64,000 bases of DNA, from assembly GCA_000016765.1 (NCBI GenBank), contig CP000699.1, positions 4,219,501-4,283,500 of the forward strand, read 5' to 3'. A model generated the notes under the pieces. It worked only from the letters and a program-made list of their open reading frames with translations. It was not told where the DNA came from and did no database searches. The position numbers and the translations under genes are program-made. Every line of letters begins with the position of its first letter. Position 1 is the first letter of the stretch. The stretch is from Rhizorhabdus wittichii RW1 (GTDB lineage Bacteria > Pseudomonadota > Alphaproteobacteria > Sphingomonadales > Sphingomonadaceae). Positions 37,008 through 47,934 of the stretch are shown one piece after another.

Positions 37008-37057
37008 GTATCATTGGATACCAATACGGGTTTGAACCGATTCGTGTCAAATGATAC
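37008..37057. promoter_or_regulatory. Two MarR-type operator palindromes between hppD and its regulator
   Basis: GTATCATTGGATAC at 37008-37021 is a perfect GTATC-N4-GATAC palindrome. GTGTCAAATGATAC at 37044-37057 is the same pattern with one mismatch. Centres are 36 bp apart, filling the 76-bp gap between divergent hppD and the MarR gene. This is the arrangement expected for a repressor controlling both its own gene and the catabolic operon. Confidence 0.65.
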
Positions 37058-37066
37058 CAACGCGCC

Positions 37067-37519
37067 ATGTCGCAAAAGGGCCTCATCCTCGACCGCTTCA
37101 TTCCCTATCGCCTGTCGGTGACGTCGAACGTCGTCAGCGACGTGATCTCGACCGCCTATGAGGCGCTGTTCGGCCTCTCGATCCCCGAATGGCGGATCGT
37201 CGCGGTGGTGGCGGAGCAGGACGGCATCACCCAGCAGGGCGTCTGCATCGCCACCCGGATGGACAAGGTGACGGTGAGCCGCGCGACGATCGCGCTGGTC
37301 GATCGCGGGCTGATCACCCGCGCGCCCAACCGGGCCGACCGGCGCTCGCGGCTGCTGGCGCTGTCGGAGGCGGGGCGGCGGCTCTACGCCGACGTCGCCC
37401 CCAAGGCGATCGAGTTCGAGGAGCGCATCTTCTCGATCTTCCCGGCCGAGGAGCTCGACCGCTTCATGGCGATGCTGCGCGCGATCGAGGAGCGGGCGCT
37501 GGAGGTCGGCACGCTCTGA
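37067..37519 (+). CDS. MarR family transcriptional regulator of homogentisate operon (HpdR-like)
   Basis: 150-residue winged-helix protein. Visible wHTH: IPEWRIVAVVAEQDGITQQGVCIATRMDKVTVSRA (recognition helix), wing with DRGLITRAPNRADRRSRLLALSEAG. Divergent from hppD, with paired palindromes in between, so it probably represses hppD-hmgA-fahA and itself until a pathway intermediate binds. The ligand cannot be read from sequence. Followed by a hairpin repeat and a strong intrinsic terminator. Confidence 0.92.
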   Translation: MSQKGLILDRFIPYRLSVTSNVVSDVISTAYEALFGLSIPEWRIVAVVAEQDGITQQGVCIATRMDKVTVSRATIALVDRGLITRAPNRADRRSRLLALSEAGRRLYADVAPKAIEFEERIFSIFPAEELDRFMAMLRAIEERALEVGTL

Positions 37520-37540
37520 GAGCGTCTCGCCTTGGATATG

Positions 37541-37571
37541 ATCCGCTCACCCTGAGGAGGGCTGAGCGGAT
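37541..37571. repeat. REP-like palindrome
   Basis: ATCCGCTCACCCT, loop GAGG, then AGGG-C-TGAGCGGAT: a near-perfect 13-bp stem with one bulged base, downstream of the MarR gene. It belongs to a different sequence type from the GTCATTCCAGC repeats elsewhere in the window. Confidence 0.6.
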
Positions 37572-37613
37572 AAGGTGATCCCGATTTAAGGCGCGATGCT
37601 CCAGATGCGAGTA

Positions 37614-37644
37614 GGGCCCGATGGCGGTGCCACCGGGCCCTTTT
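37614..37644 (+). terminator. Intrinsic terminator of the MarR gene
   Basis: GGGCCCG-A-TGGC, loop GGT, GCCA-C-CGGGCCC, then TTTT. An 11-bp stem with one A/C mismatch and a U-tract on the plus strand, 95 nt after the MarR stop. Confidence 0.85.
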
Positions 37645-37670
37645 CGGCCACTCTCCTGCCGAACCTTCTG

Positions 37671-38645
37671 TCAGAAGAAGAAGGAGTAGATGATGTCGAT
37701 GATCTCGCCGGTATCGGTGTCGACCAGCACCGCGTCGTCATAATAGCGGACCCAGCGATAGTCGCCATAGGCCGGCGGCAGGCGATAATACCAGGGATCG
37801 GAGATCCAGTAGCTCGAGCCGTAGAACCAGGGATCCCAGCGATAGCCCGGATACCAGCGCTGATAGCTGTAGCCCCAGCGCGGCGCGACATAGCGCGGCA
37901 GGCGATAGATGGACCGGTTATGGTTGCGGTAGTCGCGCCAGTCGTAGCGACGATCGGTGCGCCAGTTGCGGTCCCAGCGATCATTGCCGCGCCGGTCGCG
38001 ATTGGCCCAGTCGCGGCGATCGCGGTCGTTCCGGTTCCAGTTGCGGTCCCGATTGCCGTCGTTGCGATCCCAGGTCCGGCCGTCGCGGTTCGAGCCCTCA
38101 CGGTTCCAGTCGCGGCGGTCGCTGCTCCAGCGCTGGTCGCGGTTGGTGTCGCGGTCGCGCGTCCAGTTGCGGTCGCCCCGGTCCGGCCGGTTGGTCTGGT
38201 CGGCCCGATCGTTCCGGCCGTCGCGGTTCCAGACGCGCCGGCGATCGTCGGTGGTGGCGCCGCCGGCGGTGTCGCGATTGTCGCGGCCCCAGTTGCGCTG
38301 GCGATCGACGGACGGGGTGGCGCCCGGGTTCGTGTCGCGCGGGCGGACCGCGTCGCCGCCGCGGTTGTCGCCGCCGCGATTCCATCCGCGGTCGCCGCCG
38401 AAGTTGCGCTGCGGCACCTGGGGCGGGGCGACGCGCTGGGGCGCGACGGGGGCGGGGCGTTCGACGGGGGCGGGGCGCTCGACCGCGCGATTCGCCTCGC
38501 GCGCCTGGCGGAAGGCTTCGCGGCGGGCGTCGCCGTTGATCATGGCGCCGCGGTCGCGGCCGCGCTCCTGGGCCTGGGCGACGGTCGGAAGGATGATCGC
38601 CGCCCCCAGCGCCAGTCCGATCATGGTCCTCGAAAGGTTACGCAT
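37671..38645 (-). CDS. RcnB-like periplasmic protein with long Asn/Arg/Asp/Trp-rich region
   Basis: 324 residues from ATG 38645 (GGAG about 10 nt upstream). Signal peptide TMIGLALGAAIILPTVAQA. Residues 30-220 are low-complexity repeats (RDRNWNRNDRDRRDW, DRNWTRDRD, DRRWE-like). The C-terminal 90 residues carry the RcnB module: LPRYVAPRWGYSYQRW, YWISDPWYYRLPPAYGDYRW and DDAVLVDTDTGEIIDIIY. RcnB of E. coli is a periplasmic nickel/cobalt homeostasis factor, but most such proteins with these repeats are untested. It stands alone, convergent with the MarR gene. Confidence 0.85.
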   Translation of the reverse strand: MRNLSRTMIGLALGAAIILPTVAQAQERGRDRGAMINGDARREAFRQAREANRAVERPAPVERPAPVAPQRVAPPQVPQRNFGGDRGWNRGGDNRGGDAVRPRDTNPGATPSVDRQRNWGRDNRDTAGGATTDDRRRVWNRDGRNDRADQTNRPDRGDRNWTRDRDTNRDQRWSSDRRDWNREGSNRDGRTWDRNDGNRDRNWNRNDRDRRDWANRDRRGNDRWDRNWRTDRRYDWRDYRNHNRSIYRLPRYVAPRWGYSYQRWYPGYRWDPWFYGSSYWISDPWYYRLPPAYGDYRWVRYYDDAVLVDTDTGEIIDIIYSFFF

Positions 38646-38757
38646 CGGAAATACTCTCCACGCGGGCGGCATGATGCCACCCTTGTCCCCCTTGTGCGCC
38701 CCGTCGACTGAGCGAAGGCTGAACCCCGCTGTCAGCAAGCAGAAAGAATCGCCCGGC

Positions 38758-39303
38758 TCAGCCGCCCGGCCTGGCGCCGAGCGCCGGCACCGCGCGGGCG
38801 GCGTCGGCCGGGTCGATTCCGGGCGGCGGCGCGGCGGCGATCGTCTCGCTGCCGGCCAGCACCCGGCCGGCGCGCCGGATCGCGCGGCGGACGCGCGGAT
38901 AGGTGCCGCAGCGGCAGATGTTGGTCATCGCCGCGTCGATCTCCTCGTCGCTGGGATCGCGATTCTTGTCGAGCAGAGCGGCCGCCGCCATGATCATGCC
39001 CGACTGGCAATAGCCGCACTGGGGCAGGTTCTCGGCCACCCAGGCCTGCTGGACGGGGTGGCCGCGGTCGCGCGACAGCGCCTCGATCGTGGTGACGAAG
39101 CTGCCCTCGATCGATCCGATCGGGACCTGGCAGGATCGCACCGGCTGGCCGTCGATATGGACGGTGCAGGCACCGCACAGCCCGGCGCCGCAGCCATATT
39201 TGGTGCCGGTGAGATTGGAAGCGTCGCGCAGCGCCCACAGCAGCGGGGTCGCGGGATCCATCCGGTAATGCACCGGCTGGCCGTTGACGGTGAACCTTGT
39301 CAT
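38758..39303 (-). CDS. (2Fe-2S)-binding small subunit of a xanthine-dehydrogenase/isoquinoline-oxidoreductase-type hydroxylase
   Basis: 181 residues. Plant-type ferredoxin cluster [16 protein letters not shown] and a helical second-cluster domain CGYCQSGM ... [15 protein letters not shown], as in IorA/CoxS small subunits. Such proteins normally pass electrons to a molybdopterin-binding large subunit. No large-subunit, FAD-subunit or chaperone gene is adjacent: an RcnB-like gene lies downstream and rpsU diverges upstream. It carries a C-terminal Ala/Pro extension. Either it serves a partner encoded elsewhere or it is a relic; the clusters look intact. Confidence 0.92.
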   Translation of the reverse strand: MTRFTVNGQPVHYRMDPATPLLWALRDASNLTGTKYGCGAGLCGACTVHIDGQPVRSCQVPIGSIEGSFVTTIEALSRDRGHPVQQAWVAENLPQCGYCQSGMIMAAAALLDKNRDPSDEEIDAAMTNICRCGTYPRVRRAIRRAGRVLAGSETIAAAPPPGIDPADAARAVPALGARPGG

Positions 39304-39511
39304 GCCTCGTCATACCGCGAAGGCGGAACGGGTGCAGCGGAAAAAATTCCTCTAATGCTTGAAGAATCGCGGCCGCGTTGGTAGGGGCGGCACTTCACGG
39401 CGCGGAAAGGGTTTTCGCGACGACACGCTTTTTTGCGTTGTAGCTGGAGACACCGTCGGATCGGCGGCGTGGATGGCTCGCTCCGCAAATGATTGGAGAA
39501 TTGGTTTTTTT

Positions 39512-39718
39512 ATGCAGATCATCGTTCGCGACAACAATGTCGATCAGGCCCTCCGCGCGCTCAAGAAGAAGCTGCAGCGCGAAGGCGTGTATCGCGAGAT
39601 GAAGCTGCGTCGCCACTATGAGAAGCCGTCGGAGAAGCGCGCCCGCGAGCGCGCCGCCGCGATCCGCCGCGCCCGCAAGCTGGAGCGCAAGCGGATGGAG
39701 CGTGACGGCGTCCGTTAA
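39512..39718 (+). CDS. rpsU: 30S ribosomal protein S21
   Basis: 68-residue S21, with the standard start [21 protein letters not shown] and a basic tail of Arg/Lys-rich helices. ATG 39512 is chosen to match the family; an in-frame ATG at 39473 would add [13 protein letters not shown] and is unlikely. The preceding bases are a T-run with GGAG about 15 nt away, so the ribosome site is weak or unusual. The 208-bp gap upstream to the iron-sulfur gene is AT-richer than its surroundings and shows no other gene. Confidence 0.95.
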   Translation: MQIIVRDNNVDQALRALKKKLQREGVYREMKLRRHYEKPSEKRARERAAAIRRARKLERKRMERDGVR

Positions 39719-39794
39719 GGCGTACCGGCGTATTCGCGGCCCGGTTCCGTCGGGCCGCCGCAGTTTCATCATGGCCTGAGAAAGCGACACGCCC

Positions 39795-40364
39795 ATGTCC
39801 GAGGTAACCGCCGTCCCCCTTCGTCCGATCACGAAGGGTTCGCTGACCAAGCTCTGGCTGGGCATTGCGGCGGTGGTCGTCATCGGCATCGGCGCCGCCT
39901 ATGTCGGCACCTCGCGGCAGGTGGCGATGGCGATGACGCCCGACGAGTTCCTCGCCGCGAACAAGGGCGGCGACGTCGTCGAGACGCCCTCGGGCCTGCA
40001 ATATGAAGTGCTGCGCGAAGGCAGCGGCCCCAAGGCGACGGCGAGCGACATCGTCCTCGTCGAATATGAGGGCCGCCTCGCCAATGGCGAGGTGTTCGAT
40101 TCGAGCGCGCGCCACGGCGGCCCGCAGCCGATGCCGCTCCAGGGCATGATCCCGGGCTGGACCGAAGGGCTCCAGCTGATGAACGCGGGCTCCAAATATC
40201 GTTTCTGGATGAAGCCGGACCTCGGCTTCGGTCCGGTCGGCGTCCCCGGCAAGATTCCGGGCGACGCGCTGGTGATCTTCGATGTCACGGTCAAGGAGGT
40301 CCTGCCGCCGCAGGGCTTCGGCATGGGCGGCGGCGGCATGCCCCCCGGCCATGGCGGCATGTAG
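39795..40364 (+). CDS. FKBP-type peptidyl-prolyl cis-trans isomerase, membrane-anchored
   Basis: 189 residues. An N-terminal helix (KLWLGIAAVVVIGIGAAYVGTS) anchors it, with the catalytic domain periplasmic. FKBP core: LQYEVLREGSGPKATASDIVLVEYEGRL, GEVFDSSARHG, MIPGWTEGLQLMNAGSKYRFWMKPDLGFG. A Gly/Met/Pro-rich tail follows (GMGGGGMPPGHGGM). Likely assists folding of exported proteins. Followed at once by a strong intrinsic terminator. Confidence 0.95.
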   Translation: MSEVTAVPLRPITKGSLTKLWLGIAAVVVIGIGAAYVGTSRQVAMAMTPDEFLAANKGGDVVETPSGLQYEVLREGSGPKATASDIVLVEYEGRLANGEVFDSSARHGGPQPMPLQGMIPGWTEGLQLMNAGSKYRFWMKPDLGFGPVGVPGKIPGDALVIFDVTVKEVLPPQGFGMGGGGMPPGHGGM

Positions 40365-40394
40365 CCGCGCCGGCATCACCGCATAGGAGAGGAA

Positions 40395-40420
40395 GGGGTC
40401 GCAGCGATGCGGCCCCTTTC
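40395..40420 (+). terminator. Intrinsic terminator after the FKBP gene
   Basis: GGGGTCGCA-GCGA-TGCGGCCCC, a 9-bp stem (one G-T wobble) closed by a GCGA tetraloop, followed by TTTCTTTTG. Thirty nucleotides after the stop codon; a classic rho-independent terminator. Confidence 0.9.
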
Positions 40421-40450
40421 TTTTGTTGGGGGCGCCTCCGCCACACGCCA

Positions 40451-40585
40451 CCGTCATGCTGAACTCGTTTCAGCATCCACCGGGAGGCGGGACCTTGCCC
40501 CTGCGGTTCCTGCATCAGCGGCCCGCGCCATCTCCCGACCAGTCTGAGCGGCCTGGTGGATGCTGAAACGAGTTCAGCATGACGG
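40451..40585. repeat. Perfect 31-bp inverted repeat with 73-nt spacer
   Basis: Arm 40451-40481 starts CCGTCATGCTGAACTCGTTT and ends in CATCCACC; arm 40555-40585 is its exact reverse complement. Each arm is also an internal hairpin (TGCTGAA...TTCAGCA). The arms read as the peptide MLKRVQHDG in one frame, a common false ORF in sphingomonad genomes. Resembles an inverted REP pair (BIME) or a small non-autonomous element; no transposase nearby. Confidence 0.85.
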
Positions 40586-40603
40586 CGCTCTTTCTACTGA
40601 TAC

Positions 40604-40642
40604 AAAGAACCGCGCGGCGATCGGCTCGCCGCGCGGTTCTTT
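40604..40642. terminator. Bidirectional terminator of the pyrE-pdxJ-acpS-lepB operon
   Basis: A perfect 17-bp stem AAAGAACCGCGCGGCGA / TCGCCGCGCGGTTCTTT with a 5-nt loop, just beyond the lepB stop. The minus-strand transcript ends in UUCUUUG, the plus-strand one in UUCUUUC, so it can end both converging transcripts. Confidence 0.9.
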
Positions 40643-40661
40643 CATCGTCCGGGGGTGTGGT

Positions 40662-41558
40662 TCAGCGGCTTTCCTGCGGGTGGAGGCTGGTGCCCGCCCG
40701 GCCGCCGCGCAGCGCGGTGAACCAGGTCAGCGGGTTCCACAGCTTGGTTGTGCCGTCGAGCGAGAAGGTGATGAACTCGGCGCGGCCGCCGATATTCTCG
40801 AACGGCACCGGGCCGTCGAGCCCGTTGCGATAGGCGGGAACGCGGCTGTCGGCCGACTGGTCGCGGTTGTCGCCCATCACGAAGATATGATCGGCCGGGA
40901 TGGTGATCGCCGGATAATCGTCGATCTCGGGCATGTAGCCCAGGTCGATCGTGTCGTAGCTGCGGCCGTTGGGCAGCGTCTCGCGGAAGCGCGGCAGCGC
41001 GCAGTAGAGCTTGCCGTCGGGGCCGGTCACGCGGAACTGGGCCACCTCGGGCTGGTTGCACGGCACATTGGCGTCGACCGCGATCATCGCCGGGCTCTCG
41101 GGCGTGCGCTTCACCGGCACGCCGTTGATCACCACCACGCCGCCGCGCACCTCGAGCCGGTCGCCCGGCAGGCCGATGACGCGCTTGATGAAGTCGGTGT
41201 CGGCCTGCGGCGGCTTGAGGATGACGATGTCGCCCCGCTCGGGCAGGCGCCCGAACAGCCGGCCGTGGATGAACGGCAGGACGTGGAAGCTGGGCGATAC
41301 ATAGGACCAGCCATAGGGATATTTGGTGACCACCAGCCGGTCGCCGGTGATCAGCGTCGGCATCATCGATTCGGACGGGATGTAGAAGGGCTTGGCGATG
41401 AAGCTGTGGAAGCCGAGCACCGCCAGGATCAGCCAGAAGATGCCGCGCGCCTCCGCCCACCAGTCGGTGGCCGGCTTGGGGGCCTTCGCCGCCGGTTCGG
41501 CCGGCGCGGCAGGCGCGTCACTCGCATTGTCCATATCGTCACTCGGCCGATCGCTCAC
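40662..41558 (-). CDS. lepB: Signal peptidase I
   Basis: Membrane serine protease that removes Sec and Tat signal peptides. 298 residues. A Pro/Ala-rich cytoplasmic leader precedes one membrane helix (GIFWLILAVLGFHSFIA), then catalytic Ser in PSESMMPTL and Lys in DFIKRVIGLPGD, plus box E HIFVMGDNRDQSADSR. Last gene of pyrE-pdxJ-acpS-lepB. In many alphaproteobacteria lepB is followed by rnc and era; here a terminator follows instead. Confidence 0.96.
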   Translation of the reverse strand: MSDRPSDDMDNASDAPAAPAEPAAKAPKPATDWWAEARGIFWLILAVLGFHSFIAKPFYIPSESMMPTLITGDRLVVTKYPYGWSYVSPSFHVLPFIHGRLFGRLPERGDIVILKPPQADTDFIKRVIGLPGDRLEVRGGVVVINGVPVKRTPESPAMIAVDANVPCNQPEVAQFRVTGPDGKLYCALPRFRETLPNGRSYDTIDLGYMPEIDDYPAITIPADHIFVMGDNRDQSADSRVPAYRNGLDGPVPFENIGGRAEFITFSLDGTTKLWNPLTWFTALRGGRAGTSLHPQESR

Positions 41559-41570
41559 GCGATCCCCTCC

Positions 41571-41972
41571 TCACAGCGGGCGCGCATACAGGATCACGAA
41601 CGCCTGCGCCCAGGGATGATCGTCCGTCATCGTCAAATGTACATCCACCGCGTGGCCCGGCGGCGTGAGCGCGTCAAGCCTTGCCTTGGCCCCGCCGGTC
41701 AAAACCAGGGTAGGGGCGCCGCTCGGCAGGTTGGCGACGCCGATGTCCTTCATGAACACGCCGGCCCTGAAGCCGGTGCCCACCGCCTTGGAGAAGGCCT
41801 CCTTCGCCGCGAATCGCTTCGCATAGGTGGCGGCGCGGGTCAGCACCCGGCGCTCCGCCTTGGCGCGCTCGACATCGGTGAACACCCGGACGACGAAGCG
41901 CTCGCCGAAGCGGTCGAGCGACTTCTGGATTCGCTCGATGTTGCAGAGGTCGGAGCCGATGCCGATGATCAC
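41571..41972 (-). CDS. acpS: Holo-[acyl-carrier-protein] synthase
   Basis: Transfers 4'-phosphopantetheine from CoA to apo-ACP. 133 residues, normal for AcpS. Conserved [15 protein letters not shown], and the magnesium/CoA motif [14 protein letters not shown]. Cotranscribed with pdxJ (16 bp upstream) and lepB (12 bp downstream). Confidence 0.96.
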
Positions 41973-41988
41973 GACGGTTCCCCGCTGC

Positions 41989-42714
41989 TCACCGCGCCTC
42001 GTCCATGAGCTGGCGCATGCGGCGCACCACCGGGGCGAGCCCGTCGAAGATCGCCTCGCCGATCAGGAAATGGCCGATGTTGAGCTCGGCGATCTGCGGG
42101 ATGGCGGCGATTGGGACGACATTGTCGAAGGTCAGGCCATGGCCGGCATGCGGCTCGATGCCGTTCTTGGCGGCGAGCGCGGCGGCGTCGGCGATGCGGC
42201 GAAGCTCGGTCGCGCGCTCCTCGCCCTCGGCATGGGCGTAGCGGCCGGTGTGGAACTCGACCACCGGCGCGCGCAGCGACACCGCCGCCTCGATCTGGCG
42301 GGGGGTCGGCTCGATGAACAGGCTGACCCGGATGCCGGCGTCGCTCAGCTTCGCGATCAGCGGCTTGAGGTGGTTGTGCTGGCCGGCGGCGTCGAGGCCG
42401 CCCTCGGTCGTCACCTCCTCGCGCCGCTCGGGGACGATGCAGGCGGCGTGCGGGCGGTGGCGCAGCGCGATCGCCAGCATCTCCTCGGTCGCGGCCATCT
42501 CCAGGTTGATCGGCAGCGCGATGCCGCCGATCAGCCGGCCGATATCGTCGTCCATGATGTGGCGGCGATCCTCGCGCAGATGCGCGGTGATGCCGTCGGC
42601 GCCGGCCTCGCTCGCGATCTCGGCGGCGCGGATCGGATCGGGATGGAGGCCGCCCCGGGCGTTCCGGATGGTGGCGACATGGTCGATGTTGACCCCGAGG
42701 CGCAGCCTGCTCAC
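41989..42714 (-). CDS. pdxJ: Pyridoxine 5'-phosphate synthase
   Basis: Condenses 3-amino-2-oxopropyl phosphate with deoxyxylulose 5-phosphate in vitamin B6 synthesis. 241 residues from GTG 42714, which overlaps the pyrE stop as GTGA. Signatures: [60 protein letters not shown]. The frame runs upstream through pyrE but only GTG 42714 matches the family start. Confidence 0.96.
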   Translation of the reverse strand: MSRLRLGVNIDHVATIRNARGGLHPDPIRAAEIASEAGADGITAHLREDRRHIMDDDIGRLIGGIALPINLEMAATEEMLAIALRHRPHAACIVPERREEVTTEGGLDAAGQHNHLKPLIAKLSDAGIRVSLFIEPTPRQIEAAVSLRAPVVEFHTGRYAHAEGEERATELRRIADAAALAAKNGIEPHAGHGLTFDNVVPIAAIPQIAELNIGHFLIGEAIFDGLAPVVRRMRQLMDEAR

Positions 42715-43304
42715 GCCGCGACGGCCGCCCGGCTGCCGGGCTTCACCGCCGGGATCGCCGCCAGCTCGGGGGGCAGGGACTCGGGCTGGTAGGTCGGCAC
42801 GTCGAGTCGGATCAGCGGATAGAAGGGGACGCCCAGATCGGCGGTGCCGTTCGACCGGTCGACCAGCGCGGCGGCGGCGATCACCTGGCCGCCGGCCTCC
42901 TCCACCGCCTTGATCGCCTCGCGCGACGACAGGCCGGTGGTGACGACGTCCTCCATCAGCAGCACCTTCTGCCCCGGCTCGAGCCGGAAGCCGCGGCGCA
43001 GGTGGAAGACGCCGTCGGGCCGCTCGACGAACATCGCGTCGAGGCCGAGCGCGCGGCCCATCTCGTGTCCCGCGATCACCCCGCCCATCGCCGGGGAGAC
43101 GACCGAGCCGAGCTGGATCTTCAGCTTGTCCGGGATCTTGAAGGCCAGCGCCTCGGCCAGACGCGCCGCGCGCGCAGGGTTCATCAGGACGCGGGCGCAC
43201 TGGAGATATCGCGAACTGCGCAGCCCCGAGGAGAGGATGAAATGCCCCTCCAGCAGCGCTTCCGCTGCCCGAAATTCGGCGAGTACCTGTTCGTCCGTCA
43301 TCAT
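42711..43304 (-). CDS. pyrE: Orotate phosphoribosyltransferase
   Basis: Makes OMP from orotate and PRPP in pyrimidine synthesis. 197 residues. PRPP-binding motif [15 protein letters not shown], and the [15 protein letters not shown] and [13 protein letters not shown] regions. First gene of the minus-strand operon with pdxJ, acpS and lepB; its promoter should lie in the 188-bp gap shared with ctaC. The start is ATG 43304 or the adjacent ATG. Confidence 0.96.
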   Translation of the reverse strand: MMTDEQVLAEFRAAEALLEGHFILSSGLRSSRYLQCARVLMNPARAARLAEALAFKIPDKLKIQLGSVVSPAMGGVIAGHEMGRALGLDAMFVERPDGVFHLRRGFRLEPGQKVLLMEDVVTTGLSSREAIKAVEEAGGQVIAAAALVDRSNGTADLGVPFYPLIRLDVPTYQPESLPPELAAIPAVKPGSRAAVAA

Positions 43305-43399
43305 CTGGATCCCGATTCACGCTGCCGCTGCGCAGCATCCGCCCAGATAGAGAGAGTATATATTCGCTTCAACCGCTTGCATTCGGCGCCAAGCGGTGC

Positions 43400-43428
43400 T
43401 TGAGGCACAGGCGAGCCGCGCCTATAAG
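43400..43428 (+). promoter_or_regulatory. Candidate sigma-70 promoter for the cox operon
   Basis: TTGAGG (43400-43405), 17-nt spacer, TATAAG (43423-43428), about 65 nt upstream of the ctaC start. A good fit to the consensus; the predicted leader is short and ends in GGGGG before ATG. Confidence 0.55.
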
Positions 43429-43492
43429 GCGCTCGAATTCGTAGGGCCCGATAACAGGCAGGCGTGGAATCACCGCGCTTCACGGGGGTAAG

Positions 43493-46209
<2,717 letters not shown>

Positions 46210-46233
46210 TCCAAGTCAGTAGGATGAAATGAG

Positions 46234-46270
46234 CCGCCGCTTCGACGACTCGTCAGAGCGGCGGTTTCAT
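46234..46270 (+). terminator. Hairpin between ctaD and ctaB
   Basis: CCGCCGCT ... AGCGGCGG with a 15-nt loop that contains a further GACG-ACT-CGTC stem; followed by TTTCATT. It would end or reduce transcription after ctaD, leaving ctaB and the assembly genes at a lower level. The U-run is short, so read-through is likely. Confidence 0.6.
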
Positions 46271-46291
46271 TAGGAACGTGAATCGATTGTC

Positions 46292-47200
46292 ATGGCGAGC
46301 AAGGCTCATCCCGTCGCAACGACCGCCGCGGCCGACTGGCGCGATTTCCTCGCGCTGACCAAGCCGCGCGTGCTGACCCTGGTGGTGTTCACCGGGTGGT
46401 GCGGACTGCTGGCGGCGCCCCAGTCGATCCATCCGGTGCTGGGCTTCACCGCCGTGCTGTGCATCGCGCTCGGCGCGGGGGCGGCCGGCGCGCTCAACCA
46501 GTGGTATGAGGCCGATCTCGACGCGATGATGGCGCGGACGGCGAACCGGCCGCTGCCCGCCGGACGGATGGACCGGCAGTCGGCGCTCCACTTCGGCGTC
46601 GGCCTCGGCATCTTCTCGGTGCTGCTGATGGGCCTCGCGCTCAACGTGCTGGCGGCCGCGATCCTCGCCGTCTCGATCCTCTTCTACGTGGTCGTCTACA
46701 CGATCTGGCTGAAGCGCCGGACGCCGCAGAACATCGTCATCGGCGGCGCCGCCGGCGCCTTCCCTGCGCTGATCGGCTGGGCCGCCGCGACCGGGCGGGT
46801 CGAAACCCTGCCGGTGCTGCTGTTCGCGCTCGTCTTCCTGTGGACGCCGCCGCATTTCTGGGCGCTCGCCCTGTTCATCAACTCCGACTATGCCCGCGCG
46901 GGCGTGCCGATGCTGCCCGCCGTGGCCGGCCAGCGCGCTACCCGCATCCAGATCATGCTCTACACCGTCCCGATGGTCATCGCCGCGGTGGCGCCCTGGG
47001 CGATGGGGCTGACCGGCGCGATCTACGGCATCGGCGCGAGCCTCCTGTCGGCGCTGTTCCTGCTGCTCGCGGCGCAGGTCGGCTTCAGCCGCGAGGCCGA
47101 TCCCGCGAGGATGAAGGCCGAACGCCGCCTGTTCGGCTTCTCGATCCTCTATCTGTTCCTCATTTTCGGCCTGGTCGTCGCCGACAAGGTGCTGGCATGA
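46292..47200 (+). CDS. ctaB: Protoheme IX farnesyltransferase (heme O synthase)
   Basis: Adds the farnesyl group to heme B for heme O, then heme A, needed by this oxidase. 302 residues, polytopic. Aspartate-rich prenyltransferase motif [20 protein letters not shown], and the second motif region [21 protein letters not shown]. The stop overlaps the start of the small gene at 47197 as ATGA. Confidence 0.97.
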   Translation: MASKAHPVATTAAADWRDFLALTKPRVLTLVVFTGWCGLLAAPQSIHPVLGFTAVLCIALGAGAAGALNQWYEADLDAMMARTANRPLPAGRMDRQSALHFGVGLGIFSVLLMGLALNVLAAAILAVSILFYVVVYTIWLKRRTPQNIVIGGAAGAFPALIGWAAATGRVETLPVLLFALVFLWTPPHFWALALFINSDYARAGVPMLPAVAGQRATRIQIMLYTVPMVIAAVAPWAMGLTGAIYGIGASLLSALFLLLAAQVGFSREADPARMKAERRLFGFSILYLFLIFGLVVADKVLA

Positions 47201-47325
47201 ACTATACCCCCGACGAGCAGAACGAGATCCGCCGCCGCCAGAAGTCGCGCGCGCTCGTCACCGCGCTGATCCTCGGCGCCTTCGTCGTCCTGTTCTACGC
47301 GATCTCGATCGCGAAGATGCTATGA
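47197..47325 (+). CDS. Small single-helix membrane protein in cox operon
   Basis: 42 residues: an N-terminal charged segment ([15 protein letters not shown]) then one membrane helix ([20 protein letters not shown]). Too short for default ORF calls. The start overlaps the ctaB stop and its stop overlaps the ctaG start, both as ATGA, so it is translated with them. Such small proteins are common in alphaproteobacterial cox operons (CoxF-like position); a role in oxidase assembly is inferred from location only. Confidence 0.85.
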   Translation: MNYTPDEQNEIRRRQKSRALVTALILGAFVVLFYAISIAKML

Positions 47326-47900
47326 GTCACGCGCTTCCTCCGCAGCAGGACCGCAACCTGCGGGTCGGGTTGATCGCCGCCGCGGTCGCCCTTGCCATGC
47401 TGGGCCTCGGCTATGCCGCCGTGCCGCTCTACCGCATGTTCTGCCAGGTGACCGGCTTCGGCGGCACGACGATGCGCAGCGAGACCGGGATCGCGCCGGG
47501 CGCGGTGATCGGCAAGCTGATCAACGTGCGGTTCGACGCCAACGTCGCCCCGTCGCTGCCGTGGAGCTTCGCGCCCGAGAAGCGGGTGGCTCGCATCGCG
47601 ATCGGCGCGCGCAACATGGCCTTCTTCACCGCGACCAACCTGAGCGACCATCCGATCACCGGCACGGCGAGCTTCAACGTCACGCCCGAGCTGGCCGGCG
47701 CCTATTTCACCAAGATCCAGTGCTTCTGCTTCACCAGTCAGACGCTGAAGCCCGGCGAGACGATTCGCATGCCGGTGATCTATTATGTCGACCCCGCGAT
47801 CCTGAAGGATAAGGAAGCGGGCAAGTTCAACGAAATCACTCTGTCCTACACCTTCTTCCCCGACAAATCCGCTGTGGATTCCGAACGGGCGGGCGGTTAA
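47322..47900 (+). CDS. ctaG: Cytochrome c oxidase assembly protein CtaG/Cox11
   Basis: Copper chaperone that delivers CuB to subunit I. 192 residues: an N-terminal helix ([21 protein letters not shown]) followed by a periplasmic immunoglobulin-like domain with the copper-binding CFCF motif ([10 protein letters not shown]) and the family text [12 protein letters not shown]. Overlaps the small gene upstream by 4 nt. Confidence 0.97.
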   Translation: MSHALPPQQDRNLRVGLIAAAVALAMLGLGYAAVPLYRMFCQVTGFGGTTMRSETGIAPGAVIGKLINVRFDANVAPSLPWSFAPEKRVARIAIGARNMAFFTATNLSDHPITGTASFNVTPELAGAYFTKIQCFCFTSQTLKPGETIRMPVIYYVDPAILKDKEAGKFNEITLSYTFFPDKSAVDSERAGG

Positions 47901-47934
47901 GGGACTTCCCATCAGATTATCAGGGGCACGGAAA

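Noticed and set aside
39359-39511. Upstream extension of rpsU
   Set aside because: Ribosomal protein S21 starts at MQIIV; the extra residues match no family.
40560-42008. Plus-strand frame starting MLKRVQHDG
   Set aside because: The start is the arm of a 31-bp inverted repeat and the rest is antisense to lepB and acpS.
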